Program-made: the position numbers and the translations under genes
The notes under the pieces: model-generated
The model's database searches: none
The model's input: only the letters and a program-made list of their open reading frames with translations
Told to the model about the DNA's origin: nothing
Assembly (NCBI RefSeq): GCF_003254565.1
Contig: NZ_QJRI01000179.1
Location: forward strand, 1-64,000
Source of the DNA: Flavobacterium nitrogenifigens
GTDB lineage: Bacteria > Bacteroidota > Bacteroidia > Flavobacteriales > Flavobacteriaceae
Length of the DNA: 64,000 bases
Reading direction: 5' to 3'
Part shown: piece by piece, positions 16,493 through 25,177 of the stretch
Layout: each line of letters begins with the position of its first letter
How positions within the stretch are numbered: the stretch's first letter is position 1

Positions 16493-18676
16493 TTATTCTG
16501 CTCGTCTTAAAAAATGAAAATCCAGTTGTTTTTTCACTAAGTCGGCATTTTTCACTTTCACATAAATTTCATCTCCCAATTGCAATAAACGGTTAGAATT
16601 AGCTCCAACCAATGCATATTGTCTTTCATCAAAAGTATAGTAATCTTCTTTTATTTCTCTGATTCTTACCATTCCTTCGCATTTATTAGAAACGATTTCA
16701 ACATAAATTCCCCATTCGGTAACACCAGAAATAACGCCAAGGAATTCTTCGTCTTGATGATCCTGCATGTATTTAACCTGCATGTATTTGATACTGTCAC
16801 GCTCAGCATTTGTTGCTAAGTTTTCCATGTTTGAACAATGCAAACATTTCGTTTCATAAGTTTCTTCGTCTACAGAAGCTCCTCCATCTAGATAATACTG
16901 CAGCAAACGGTGTACCATTACGTCTGGATAACGACGAATTGGCGATGTAAAGTGACTGTAATAATCAAAAGCTAAACCGTAATGTCCAATATTATCTGTC
17001 GAATATTTGGCTTTGCTCATACTTCTAATAGCAAGAGTATCAATAAGATTTTGCTCTTTCTTACCGTTTACTTCTTCCATCAAAGCGTTTATAGATTTTG
17101 CTATATCGCCTTTTGTTCTAAAATCAATCTTATAACCAAACTTAGCAATTACAGTTTGCATTGCAATTAACTTATCTTCATTTGGTTCGTCGTGAATACG
17201 GTAAACAAAGGTTTTCTTTTGTTTACCAATGTATTCTGCCACTTTTCTGTTAGCCAAAAGCATGAATTCTTCAATCAAATGATTGGCATCTTTTGATATT
17301 TTAAAATATACTCCTTCTGGTTCTCCTTCTTCATTAAGATTGAACTTCACTTCCACTTTATCAAAAGAAATAGCGCCTTGCTGCATTCTTTTCTTTCTCA
17401 AAATCTTAGCTAATTCATCTAACTTCAAAGTAGCTTCAACAATTTCATCTGAAACTACATACGATTCTCCCGTAATAGAAATATCAACTGGAATTGTATT
17501 ATTTCCTTTTGTTTCAATAATATGCTGAGCCTCTTCGTATGCAAAACGCTGATCTGAATAAATTACAGTTCTTCCAAACCATTGGTTAATAACCTGTGCC
17601 GTTGGAGAAACTTCAAATACTGCAGAGAATGTATATTTTTCCTCATTTGGACGAAGCGAACAGGCAAAGTTAGACAACACTTCTGGAAGCATCGGCACTA
17701 CCCTATCTACCAAATAAACCGAAGTGGCTCTTTGATACGCTTCATCATCAAGGATTGTTCCTTCTTCAAGATAATACGAAACGTCTGCAATATGAATTCC
17801 GATTTCGAAGTTTCCATTTTCTAACTTTTTGAAAGACAAGGCATCATCAAAATCTTTTGCATCTTTTGGATCTATCGTAAACGTTAGCGTATCACGCATA
17901 TCACGACGTTTTGCAATCTCAGATTCCTGAATCGAAGTATCTAGTTTTTGTGCAAACACCTCTACTTCAACAGGAAAATCTGCTGGCAATCCGTATTCAG
18001 CCAAAATAGCATGAATCTCAGTATTATGTTCTCCAGGTTTTCCTAAAACTCGAATTACAGATCCAAACGGACTATCGGCTCTTTTTGGCCAGTCTTCAAT
18101 CTTAACTAAAACAACGTCACCGTTTTCTGCCTCACCAATTTTATCTTTAGGTATAAAAATATCGGTATACATTTTAGGATTTGCAGTAGAAACAAAAGCA
18201 AAATTTGGCTGCATATCAATTACACCTACAAACTCTGTTTTATCTCTTTCTATAACTTCAATTACTTCACCTTCAGGTCTTTTTCCTTTTCTTCTGTTAT
18301 AAACGTAAACTTTTACTTTGTCTTTGTCTAAAGCACGATTCAAATTATTGGTCGGAATAAAAACATCTTCTTCAAATTCGTCACAAATAAAATATGCCGT
18401 TTTTCTACTCGTCATATCTATTGTTCCTTCGTAGTAATCCTGGCTAATGGCTTTTACTAAATATTTTCCTGGTTCTGTTTCTATAATTTTCTTCTGAGCT
18501 GCCAGAATCTTCAGATCTTTTATAATCTGATTTCTGCTTTTTGTATCATCAAGTTCTAGCTTTGCTCCTATCTGTTTGTAATTGAATGGCTTATTAGCAT
18601 TTTGCGATAAAATCTTTAGGATCTTCCCAGAGAAATCTTTCTCTTTTTTTATCGGCTTTCTAATTTTCTTACTCAT
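16493..18676 (-). CDS. rnr: Ribonuclease R
   Basis: 727 aa, typical for RNase R, a processive 3'-5' exoribonuclease that degrades structured RNA. Domain order: N-terminal helix-turn-helix-like segment, two cold-shock/OB domains (EGTIDMTSRKTAYFIC...), RNB catalytic domain with the metal-binding DPKDAKDFDDAL near residue 272 and HFTSPIRRYPDVMVHRLL near 590, then a C-terminal S1 domain (FLGVISGVTEWGIYVEI) near 645. It heads the minus-strand run into the GIN-domain and LysE genes and diverges from the DUF2007 gene. Confidence 0.97.
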   Translation of the reverse strand: MSKKIRKPIKKEKDFSGKILKILSQNANKPFNYKQIGAKLELDDTKSRNQIIKDLKILAAQKKIIETEPGKYLVKAISQDYYEGTIDMTSRKTAYFICDEFEEDVFIPTNNLNRALDKDKVKVYVYNRRKGKRPEGEVIEVIERDKTEFVGVIDMQPNFAFVSTANPKMYTDIFIPKDKIGEAENGDVVLVKIEDWPKRADSPFGSVIRVLGKPGEHNTEIHAILAEYGLPADFPVEVEVFAQKLDTSIQESEIAKRRDMRDTLTFTIDPKDAKDFDDALSFKKLENGNFEIGIHIADVSYYLEEGTILDDEAYQRATSVYLVDRVVPMLPEVLSNFACSLRPNEEKYTFSAVFEVSPTAQVINQWFGRTVIYSDQRFAYEEAQHIIETKGNNTIPVDISITGESYVVSDEIVEATLKLDELAKILRKKRMQQGAISFDKVEVKFNLNEEGEPEGVYFKISKDANHLIEEFMLLANRKVAEYIGKQKKTFVYRIHDEPNEDKLIAMQTVIAKFGYKIDFRTKGDIAKSINALMEEVNGKKEQNLIDTLAIRSMSKAKYSTDNIGHYGLAFDYYSHFTSPIRRYPDVMVHRLLQYYLDGGASVDEETYETKCLHCSNMENLATNAERDSIKYMQVKYMQDHQDEEFLGVISGVTEWGIYVEIVSNKCEGMVRIREIKEDYYTFDERQYALVGANSNRLLQLGDEIYVKVKNADLVKKQLDFHFLRRAE

Positions 18677-18786
18677 ATATCTTTTCTAATAAGGCTTAAA
18701 ATTACAAATAAGATATCAGATAATACTTTTTAACAAATAGAATTATTAAAAATATAACTTTTCGTACATTTACAAAAAGACCTAAA

Positions 18787-19020
18787 ATGGAAAGCTTTAA
18801 AACGATTGCCGTATTCAATTATCTGCACGAAACCGTAGTTCTCAAACACTTACTGGAGCAAGAAGGAATCCCTTATTTTTTCGAAAACGAAATGACGCTC
18901 TCTGTTATACCTCTTTACTCAAATGCGCTGGGCGGAATCAAACTCAAAGTCCATCCAAACGATTTCGAGGAAGTTCAGCAAATTCTGGACAATCTCAACA
19001 ATCCTCTCAAAATCGTCTGA
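18787..19020 (+). CDS. DUF2007 domain protein
   Basis: 77 aa, the size of stand-alone DUF2007 proteins. MESFKTIAVFNYLHETVVLKHLLEQEGIPYFF shows the family pattern of a ferredoxin-like fold, followed by GGIKLKVHPNDFEEVQQIL. DUF2007 is called a putative signal-transducing domain; its ligand is unknown. It is divergent from rnr and is the first plus-strand gene at the strand switch; its stop marks the left edge of the long non-coding region. Confidence 0.88.
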   Translation: MESFKTIAVFNYLHETVVLKHLLEQEGIPYFFENEMTLSVIPLYSNALGGIKLKVHPNDFEEVQQILDNLNNPLKIV

Positions 19021-19811
19021 AACAAATTCAAAACAGAATAAAATTCAAACTCAAATAAAATTTTTTCAATTTCAACTTTTTTAGTTTTCAACATATATTA
19101 AATACAACAAAAAAGATTTTTAAAAATTTAAAAAAATTTGGTTGTTATTATAGCTTGTTAATATGTCGAATAATTTTTTTTTTGAAGCCATTGAAATCTC
19201 GTTTTACTTATTTATTCTGAGTTATCAACATAGTTATTTTTAGTTAAATGATTAATTTATAAGACTTTTTGTATTTTAATTAACAACGGTTGACAACCAA
19301 ATTTGAATTGATTTTGTAGATAAGTTGATATGTTGATTTCTGTTGAAAATGGTATTTTTGATATTGATAACTTTTCCAAAAATTCACGAAACTTTTCTTG
19401 CATATTTCATTCCAGTTTTGGATTAAGCATTTTTTCGAAACAACCAAAAAAAACTTCTAATTTTCTTTTCGAACTTATTAACATTTTCTGTTAACTTAAA
19501 GTTAATTGAATATCAAGCAATTACAAACTCCTATTAACACCTCAAAATTTTAACAAATATTATGTTTTTTCTTCATTGATTGTGAGATAGTTATATACTT
19601 ATTAAAATTGTTAATAACTGATAAGGTTTTGACAGTAAGATAGTTGTAAAACAAACGTTTTTGCTATGTTATATTGCGAATGTATACTAATTATAATTGT
19701 TTTGTTGATATAGTACTCAAAAAGAAAATAATTTGTGAAAATTGGTGTAATTCGTGGCATCCATTTATTAATTGAGTAAATTTGCACAACACAACTTAAT
19801 AGAATAGAAAA
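19021..19811. other. oriC: 790-bp non-coding region, candidate replication origin
   Basis: No gene fits here. The region is AT-rich with long A/T runs on the left (19085-19140). It carries several 9-mers close to a DnaA box: TTATCAACA at 19222-19230, TTATTAACA at 19475-19483 and, reversed, at 19609-19617, and reversed TGTTGATAT at 19703-19711 and TGTTAATAT at 19156-19164. None is the perfect TTATCCACA. Gene orientation flips from mainly minus to mainly plus exactly here, and a parS cluster lies 19 kb to the left. Origin identity is inference. Confidence 0.4.
19777..19784 (+). promoter_or_regulatory. rpiB promoter -7 box
   Basis: TAAATTTG fits TAnnTTTG and ends 27 bases before the rpiB ATG. 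The -33 element is not clear. Confidence 0.65.
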
Positions 19812-20243
19812 ATGAAAATTTCGATAGGAAACGATCACGCAGGTCCAGAATATAAAAAAGCAATTGTTGAAATGCTTAAAGCTAGAGGATATGAAGTAAC
19901 TAACTACGGTACAGATACTGATGCTTCTGTAGATTATCCAGATTTTGGGCACCCAGTTGCCAATGATGTATCTGAAGGAAAAGCTGATTTTGGAATCGTA
20001 ATCTGCGGAAGCGGTAACGGAATTGCAATGACTGTTAATAAACATCCGAAAGTAAGAGCTGGTTTATGCTGGACAAAAGAAATCGCGTATTTGACGCGTT
20101 TACACAACGATGCCAATATTGTAAGTATTCCAGCGAGATTTACATCAATTCATCAAGCTGTTGAAATTGTTGAAACTTTCTTGGATACAGCTTTTGAAGG
20201 CGGAAGACACCAAAATAGAGTGAATAAAATTGCTTGCGCATAA
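19812..20243 (+). CDS. rpiB: Ribose-5-phosphate isomerase B
   Basis: 143 aa, normal for the RpiB/LacA/LacB fold, interconverting ribose 5-phosphate and ribulose 5-phosphate in the pentose phosphate pathway. It has MKISIGNDHAGPEYKKAI at the N-terminus, the active-site Cys65 in GIVICGSGNGIAM and the conserved His in TRLHNDANI. It is monocistronic with its own promoter and terminators. Confidence 0.96.
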   Translation: MKISIGNDHAGPEYKKAIVEMLKARGYEVTNYGTDTDASVDYPDFGHPVANDVSEGKADFGIVICGSGNGIAMTVNKHPKVRAGLCWTKEIAYLTRLHNDANIVSIPARFTSIHQAVEIVETFLDTAFEGGRHQNRVNKIACA

Positions 20244-20261
20244 AAAGTAAAAAAAAATTCG

Positions 20262-20318
20262 GTGCTTCGCACCTACTTATAATCACACCGGGCCAATTTT
20301 TAATTTGCTCGGTTTTTT
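20262..20318 (+). terminator. rpiB terminators (two hairpins)
   Basis: GGTGC/GCACC with a TTC loop at 20262-20274 is followed by ACCGGGC/GCTCGGT (one G-T pair) at 20287-20313 and a T run to 20318. The second is the stronger intrinsic terminator. Confidence 0.8.
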
Positions 20319-20354
20319 ATTTTGTAGAATGGAAATTAGGCCATTTTAGTGAAT

Positions 20355-20422
20355 GAATTAACGTTAATTCGATTGATGTACTGACTGAATTTACATTAAT
20401 TTAGTCAACATACTGACTGAAT
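20355..20422. promoter_or_regulatory. Operator-like repeats upstream of the DUF4143 ATPase gene
   Basis: A perfect 16-bp palindrome GAATTAACGTTAATTC lies at 20355-20370. TACTGACTGAATTTACATT occurs twice, at 20379 and 20411, a 32-bp period. The second copy also forms an inverted repeat, ATTTAGTCA (20399-20407) with TGACTGAAT (20414-20422). They sit just upstream of the -7 box at 20437, where a regulator would bind. Confidence 0.55.
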
Positions 20423-20436
20423 TTACATTTTTTAAT

Positions 20437-20444
20437 TATCTTTG
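20437..20444 (+). promoter_or_regulatory. DUF4143 ATPase promoter -7 box
   Basis: TATCTTTG (TAnnTTTG). The TTG at its end (20442) is the first open start codon of the gene, which shows that the ATG at 20469 is the real start. Confidence 0.78.
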
Positions 20445-20468
20445 TATTCTAATTTTAAGCTAGTTAGA

Positions 20469-21611
20469 ATGAAAAAACATTTAGAAAGAGCTATAATTGC
20501 TGAGTTTAGGAAGAAAGTAGTGCCTAATAAAGTATTAATTTTGCTTGGAGCTCGTCGTGTTGGTAAAACAGAACTAATTAAAAGCTATTTAAAAGAAATT
20601 CCTTCTGAAAATTATCTTCAGCTCAATGGAGAAGATATCAATGATATAAATTTATTAAAAGAACGTTCTGTTAATAACTATAAAAGATTATTGTCAGGTA
20701 TTGATTTACTGGTAATTGACGAAGCGCAAAATGTACCAGATATTGGACTGATTCTTAAATTAATTGTGGATTCAATTGACGGAATCAAAGTTATTGCCAC
20801 GGGATCTTCTATGTTTGATTTAAGTAATAAATTAGGAGAACCACTTGTAGGACGAAAAAATACACTTTATTTATTTCCTCTGGCGCAAATTGAATTTTTA
20901 CAAAAGGAAAACTATAAACAAACACTTGAAAATTTAGAAGAAAAACTGCTTTTTGGAGGTTATCCCGAATTAATTCAATATGATAATTGGGAAGATAAAA
21001 AGGATTATCTTTTTGAAATTATCAATTCGTATTTGTTAAAAGATATTTTAGTTTTTGAAGGCATTAAGCATGCAGATAAAATTTACGATTTACTTCGTTT
21101 AATTGCATATCAGGTTGGAAAAGAAGTTTCTATTCAGGAATTGGCCAACCAATTGCAATTGTCTAAAAACACGGTTGCAAATTATTTGGATTTACTTTCT
21201 AAGGTATTTATTCTCTTTAAAATTGAGGGATTCAGCAGAAATTTGCGAAAAGAAATTGTCAAATCGAGCCGTTGGTATTTTTATGATAACGGAATACGAA
21301 ATGCCATTATTAACAATTTTAATAGGTTAGATTCAAGAAATGATATTGGTGATTTATGGGAAAATTATCTGTCATATGAAAGAATAAAAAAACAGCATTA
21401 TCTGAAAATAAAAACCAATAATTATTTCTGGCGTACTTATGATCAGCAGGAATTAGACTGGTTGGAAGAAATAGGAGATAAGTTGGAAGGATTTGAATTT
21501 AAATGGAATGAAAATAAGAAAGCAAAAATTCCAACCGCGTTTGCAAAAGCTTATCCAGAAGCAGATTTTACAGTTGTTAACAAATCAAATTATTTAGATT
21601 TTATCAGTTAA
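20469..21611 (+). CDS. AAA ATPase with DUF4143 domain
   Basis: 380 aa from ATG 20469 (the TTG at 20442 lies in the promoter). N-terminal P-loop ATPase: Walker A GARRVGKT near residue 30 and Walker B LLVIDEAQ near 85, with sensor-like VIATGSS. The C-terminal half has a winged-helix-like segment (VSIQELANQLQLSKNTVANYLDLL) and the DUF4143 nuclease-like end with YDNGIRNA and FEFKWNE. Such proteins are widespread and of uncertain role. It is probably an accessory gene; its 3' end overlaps the convergent DUF1294 gene by 18 bp. Confidence 0.92.
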   Translation: MKKHLERAIIAEFRKKVVPNKVLILLGARRVGKTELIKSYLKEIPSENYLQLNGEDINDINLLKERSVNNYKRLLSGIDLLVIDEAQNVPDIGLILKLIVDSIDGIKVIATGSSMFDLSNKLGEPLVGRKNTLYLFPLAQIEFLQKENYKQTLENLEEKLLFGGYPELIQYDNWEDKKDYLFEIINSYLLKDILVFEGIKHADKIYDLLRLIAYQVGKEVSIQELANQLQLSKNTVANYLDLLSKVFILFKIEGFSRNLRKEIVKSSRWYFYDNGIRNAIINNFNRLDSRNDIGDLWENYLSYERIKKQHYLKIKTNNYFWRTYDQQELDWLEEIGDKLEGFEFKWNENKKAKIPTAFAKAYPEADFTVVNKSNYLDFIS

Positions 21612-21863
21612 TTTAAGGTAAACTAAAACAGCTTGGATCAAAAAAATTACCGTGAATTTGACAATAAATGAAGTTTTACTCGTTTTATGTCTGAAGATTA
21701 ACATTGCTATTAATAAACCTGGAGTTCCTCCGATTAATTCCATAAAGAAGAGCGTGTTTTCAGGGATTCGTCTTTTGTTTTTTCGGGCTTGAGATTTGTC
21801 ATATCCCGCGAAAATAAAAACGATGATATTTATAAATAAAAAATATAGTAATAAAATTTCCAT
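21594..21863 (-). CDS. DUF1294 membrane protein
   Basis: 89 aa. Three hydrophobic segments (about 3-19, 36-56, 67-84) separated by basic loops, with the family signature YDKSQARKNKRRIPENTLFFMELIGGTPG and FRHKTSK. DUF1294 proteins (YsdA-like) have no established function. The stop overlaps the 3' end of the convergent ATPase gene, so no terminator lies between them. Confidence 0.9.
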   Translation of the reverse strand: MEILLLYFLFINIIVFIFAGYDKSQARKNKRRIPENTLFFMELIGGTPGLLIAMLIFRHKTSKTSFIVKFTVIFLIQAVLVYLKLTDKI

Positions 21864-21979
21864 AGGCTTAAAATTAGAAACAAAGATATTATTTTAGCCG
21901 AATGATTTACTATTTTGAAGAAACATTTTAATAAGTAAATTATATCATTTTTAAGTAAGAAAATCATTTTATTAAAAGT

Positions 21980-24103
21980 ATGACTAATATTCAATTTATT
22001 GCCAAGTCTGTTCAGGCGCCCGCAGTCAGTATTCAAAACACAGTAAAATTATTAGAGGAAGACTGTACGATTCCGTTTATTTCGCGATATAGAAAAGACG
22101 CAACCGGAAATCTTGATGAAACTGTAATTGAGCAGATTGCAAAGCTTCAAAAAGATTATGATACGCTTATAAAACGTAAAGAAGCAGTTTTAAAATCTAT
22201 TGAAGAGCAAAAAGCGCTTACGCCAGATTTGAAGAAAAAAATTGAAGACAGTTTTGATTTGCAAGAAATTGAAGATTTTTATCTTCCATATAAAAAGAAG
22301 AAAAAAACAAAAGCCGATGTGGCGCGCGAATTCGGACTAGAGCCATTAGCAAAATTAATAATGTCTGAAAGCGATGTTGATTTTGATTTCGTTTCGACGC
22401 AGTATTTAAATGAAAATGTTATTAATGAAGAAGCGGCTATTCAAGGCGCAAGAGATATTGTAGCCGAATGGATCAACGAAAATATCTATGTTCGTAAACA
22501 GTTGCGTAGATTGTTTCAGAGAAAAGCAACCATTGCTACAAAAGTGGTTAAAAAGAAAGCCGAAGAAGAAGGCGCAAAAAAATTCGATCAGTATTTTGAT
22601 TGGGAAGAGCCTTTGACAAAAGCGCCAGCGCACCGTTTATTGGCAATGCTTCGTGCAGAAAACGAAGGTTTTATCAAAATGAAAATTGATGTTGATATCG
22701 ACGATGCTTACGATGTTATTGACGAAATCATCATTAAGAAACAAAATAATTCAACAGCTCATTTGCAATTAGCAATTGAAGACAGTTATAAACGTTTATT
22801 GAATCCAGCAATTGGAAACGAGACTTTACAAGAAGCCAAAGCCAAAGCTGATGCTAACTCGATTCAGGTTTTTGCTAATAATTTAGGTCAGTTGTTATTG
22901 GCTCCGCCGTTAGGAGAAAAACGTATTTTAGCAATCGATCCTGGATTTAGAAGTGGTTGTAAAGTAGTTTGCTTGGACGAAAAAGGAGATTTATTATACA
23001 ACGAAACCATTTATCCGCACGCACCTCAAAACGAGGAAACTATGGCGATAAAGAAAATCCGTTCGATGGTAAATGCGTACCAAATTGATGCGATTTCTAT
23101 CGGAAACGGAACAGCTTCGCGCGAAACGGAATTTTTCATCAAAAAAATCGCGTTTGACAAACCAATTCAAGTATTTGTGGTTTCTGAGGCAGGCGCTTCG
23201 GTATATTCGGCTTCAAAAATTGCGAGGGAAGAATTTCCGAATTATGATGTAACTGTTCGTGGTTCGGTTTCTATCGGAAGACGACTTTCAGATCCGTTAG
23301 CCGAATTGGTAAAAATCGATCCGAAAGCGATTGGAGTAGGGCAGTATCAGCACGATGTTGACCAGACTAAATTGAAAGAAGAATTGGATAGCACCGTAAT
23401 TCGTTGTGTGAACTCGGTTGGAATTAACATCAATACAGCAAGTAAACATTTATTAAGTTATGTGAGTGGAATCGGGGAGAAGCTGGCTGAAAACATTGTA
23501 CAATACCGTTCTGAAAACGGACCTTTTGAAGATAGAAAACAACTGAAAAAAGTGCCTCGTTTAGGAGATAAAGCCTATCAGCAGGGAGCGGCATTTATTA
23601 GAATTACAAATGCTAAAAATCCGCTGGATAATTCAGCGGTGCATCCAGAGGCTTATCCGGTTGTTGAAAAGATGGCGAAGGACTTGAATATTTCTTTAAA
23701 CGAATTAATTGCAAATAAAGAGAAAACAGCGCTTATTAAGCCTGAAAAGTATATTACACCAGAAATTGGTTTATTAACGCTGAAAGACATCATAAAAGAG
23801 CTTGAAAAGCCTGGATTAGATCCGAGAAAGTCGGCCAAGGTTTTTGAATTTGATGCAAACGTAAAATCAATCAAAGATTTGAAAACGGGAATGATTCTTC
23901 CAGGAATTGTTAATAACATCACCAACTTTGGCTGTTTTGTTGACATCGGAATCAAAGAAAGCGGTTTAGTGCATATTTCGCAGTTAAAAGCTGGTTTTGT
24001 AAGCGATGTAAACGAAGTAGTAAAACTACATCAGCATGTTGATGTGAAAGTAACTGAGGTTGATGAGGATAGAAAGAGAATTCAGCTGACAATGGTTTTG
24101 TAA
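21980..24103 (+). CDS. tex: Tex-family RNA-binding transcription accessory protein
   Basis: 707 aa. Domain order is that of Tex/YhgF: helical N-terminal domain (DCTIPFISRYRKDATGNLDE), YqgF/RNase H-like domain with ILAIDPGFRSGCK near residue 315, helix-hairpin-helix pair near 490 (INTASKHLLSYVSGIGEKLA), and a C-terminal S1 domain from about 635 (GMILPGIVNNITNFGCFVDIG). Tex binds nucleic acid and affects transcription and stress tolerance. It is monocistronic, with dispersed repeats downstream. Confidence 0.96.
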   Translation: MTNIQFIAKSVQAPAVSIQNTVKLLEEDCTIPFISRYRKDATGNLDETVIEQIAKLQKDYDTLIKRKEAVLKSIEEQKALTPDLKKKIEDSFDLQEIEDFYLPYKKKKKTKADVAREFGLEPLAKLIMSESDVDFDFVSTQYLNENVINEEAAIQGARDIVAEWINENIYVRKQLRRLFQRKATIATKVVKKKAEEEGAKKFDQYFDWEEPLTKAPAHRLLAMLRAENEGFIKMKIDVDIDDAYDVIDEIIIKKQNNSTAHLQLAIEDSYKRLLNPAIGNETLQEAKAKADANSIQVFANNLGQLLLAPPLGEKRILAIDPGFRSGCKVVCLDEKGDLLYNETIYPHAPQNEETMAIKKIRSMVNAYQIDAISIGNGTASRETEFFIKKIAFDKPIQVFVVSEAGASVYSASKIAREEFPNYDVTVRGSVSIGRRLSDPLAELVKIDPKAIGVGQYQHDVDQTKLKEELDSTVIRCVNSVGININTASKHLLSYVSGIGEKLAENIVQYRSENGPFEDRKQLKKVPRLGDKAYQQGAAFIRITNAKNPLDNSAVHPEAYPVVEKMAKDLNISLNELIANKEKTALIKPEKYITPEIGLLTLKDIIKELEKPGLDPRKSAKVFEFDANVKSIKDLKTGMILPGIVNNITNFGCFVDIGIKESGLVHISQLKAGFVSDVNEVVKLHQHVDVKVTEVDEDRKRIQLTMVL

Positions 24104-24108
24104 AAATT

Positions 24109-24200
24109 CCAAATTTTTAAATACCAAATTCCAAAAACTCTCGTAATCTTTTCATTTCGACCGAAGGGAGAAATTACAAAACTATTGAGAGTAGTTTCAT
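24109..24200. repeat. Dispersed repeat fragments downstream of tex
   Basis: AATTCCAAATTTTTAAATACCAAATTCCAA (24109-24138, quoted in part as AATTCCAAATT) resembles the TTTGGAATTT repeats at 46731-46750 and 46846-46880. It is followed by a fragment related to the arm of the inverted repeat at 14902. ACTCTC (24139) and GAGAGT (24187) could pair across it. No gene is present. Confidence 0.5.
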
Positions 24201-24210
24201 TATAATCCAT

Positions 24211-24246
24211 AAAAAAATCCCAGACTACATTGTAATCTGGGATTTT
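24211..24246 (-). terminator. tatA terminator
   Basis: AAAATCCCAGACTACA pairs with TGTAATCTGGGATTTT (one mismatch) and a T run follows on the minus strand. The opposite direction could stop tex transcription. Confidence 0.88.
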
Positions 24247-24262
24247 AATTTTTTCGAATTTC

Positions 24263-24445
24263 TTATTTTGTTTCTTCTTCTTCTTGTTTTTTAGAAGCAG
24301 CAGGTTGATCGTCTTTAGCAGCGTTTTTAAATTCCTTAATTCCACTTCCTAAACCTTTCATTAATTCTGGAATTTTTTTACCTCCAAAAAGTAATATCAC
24401 AATACCTACGATAACAAGGATTTCTGTAAGACCTAATCTTCCCAT
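24263..24445 (-). CDS. tatA: Sec-independent translocase subunit TatA/E
   Basis: 60 aa. The N-terminal span (residues about 5-20), the FGGKKIPELMKGLGSGIKEFK amphipathic-helix signature and the acidic/Lys-rich tail are typical of TatA/E, which forms the twin-arginine translocation pore. The tail after residue 42 is short. It has its own minus-strand promoter and terminator; tatC is not in the window. Confidence 0.95.
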   Translation of the reverse strand: MGRLGLTEILVIVGIVILLFGGKKIPELMKGLGSGIKEFKNAAKDDQPAASKKQEEEETK

Positions 24446-24494
24446 GACTAATATATTTAATGCCGAAGCAAATTGTTTTTTCTTAATTATTCCG

Positions 24495-24502
24495 CAAAGG
24501 TA
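24495..24502 (-). promoter_or_regulatory. tatA promoter -7 box
   Basis: On the minus strand it reads TACCTTTG (TAnnTTTG), 50 bases upstream of the tatA ATG. Confidence 0.75.
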
Positions 24503-24633
24503 TATAGAAATATACGAAATAGAAGTATTTTTAGTTTAAAATATTTCGATCAAACCGCGTTAAATATTTTATAAAATCGTAAATTATAGCTCTTCATGAA
24601 ATTTTTTGACTAAATATCATGATGATTAATTAT

Positions 24634-24641
24634 TATATTTG
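24634..24641 (+). promoter_or_regulatory. Promoter -7 box of the stalk-protein/GH3 operon
   Basis: TATATTTG fits TAnnTTTG and ends 18 bases before the ATG at 24660. A TTTG at 24605 is rather far for a -33 element. Confidence 0.65.
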
Positions 24642-24659
24642 CTAGCATAAAGAAGGATA

Positions 24660-25166
24660 ATGACTCAAAAAAAGAAAAAGAATTTTAGAAAAAAACTGTT
24701 CATTAAAAACCGATTAGTAATTTTAAATGAAGACACTTTTGAAGAGATATTTTCTTTTAGGCTTACTTTAATGAATGTCTTTGTAACGTTTACTTTAGGC
24801 GGAATATTTCTAATTTTGGTTACTACTTTCATTATTGCTTTTACGCCCCTTCGCGAATTTATTCCTGGATATTCTTCTACAGAATTGAAACGAAACGCTA
24901 CAAGACTAGCAATTAAATCAGATTCTTTAGAAACGGCTTTAAGACAGAATGAAATTTACATAAAAGGAATTCAGAAAGTTTTGAAGGGAGAATTGGAATA
25001 TTCAAAATTTAATAAAGATTCTATATTAGCAGAGTCTGTTGAAGATGCTTCAGACTTAAATATGAAAGCCTCAGATGCGGAAATAAAATTAAGAGAAGAT
25101 GTAGCCGAAACAGAAAAAGAGCTGAAGGCCAAATATCAAGACAAAAAGAAAAGTGATAAAAAATAA
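24660..25166 (+). CDS. Membrane-anchored coiled-coil protein, peptidase-less M23 stalk
   Basis: 168 aa. A basic cytoplasmic N-terminus, one membrane span (about residues 38-62) and a periplasmic coiled coil (about 75-160) ending in Lys-rich sequence. RLVILNEDTFEEIFSFRLTLMN and FTPLREFIPGYSS match my recollection of the N-terminal part of flavobacterial M23 (LytM) metallopeptidases encoded beside tatA and a GH3 gene, but here the protein ends before any HxxxD or HxH zinc motif. It is either a natural short form or a truncated gene. The GH3-like gene follows after 11 bp. Confidence 0.7.
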   Translation: MTQKKKKNFRKKLFIKNRLVILNEDTFEEIFSFRLTLMNVFVTFTLGGIFLILVTTFIIAFTPLREFIPGYSSTELKRNATRLAIKSDSLETALRQNEIYIKGIQKVLKGELEYSKFNKDSILAESVEDASDLNMKASDAEIKLREDVAETEKELKAKYQDKKKSDKK

Positions 25167-25177
25167 TACCACTGAAA

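Noticed and set aside
19611..20045. 144-codon minus-strand frame over the oriC candidate and rpiB
   Set aside because: It overlaps rpiB in antisense, has no ribosome site and an unlikely composition.
24082..24345. 87-codon minus-strand frame across the tatA terminator
   Set aside because: Lies out of frame within tatA and repeats; low-complexity Lys-rich product.
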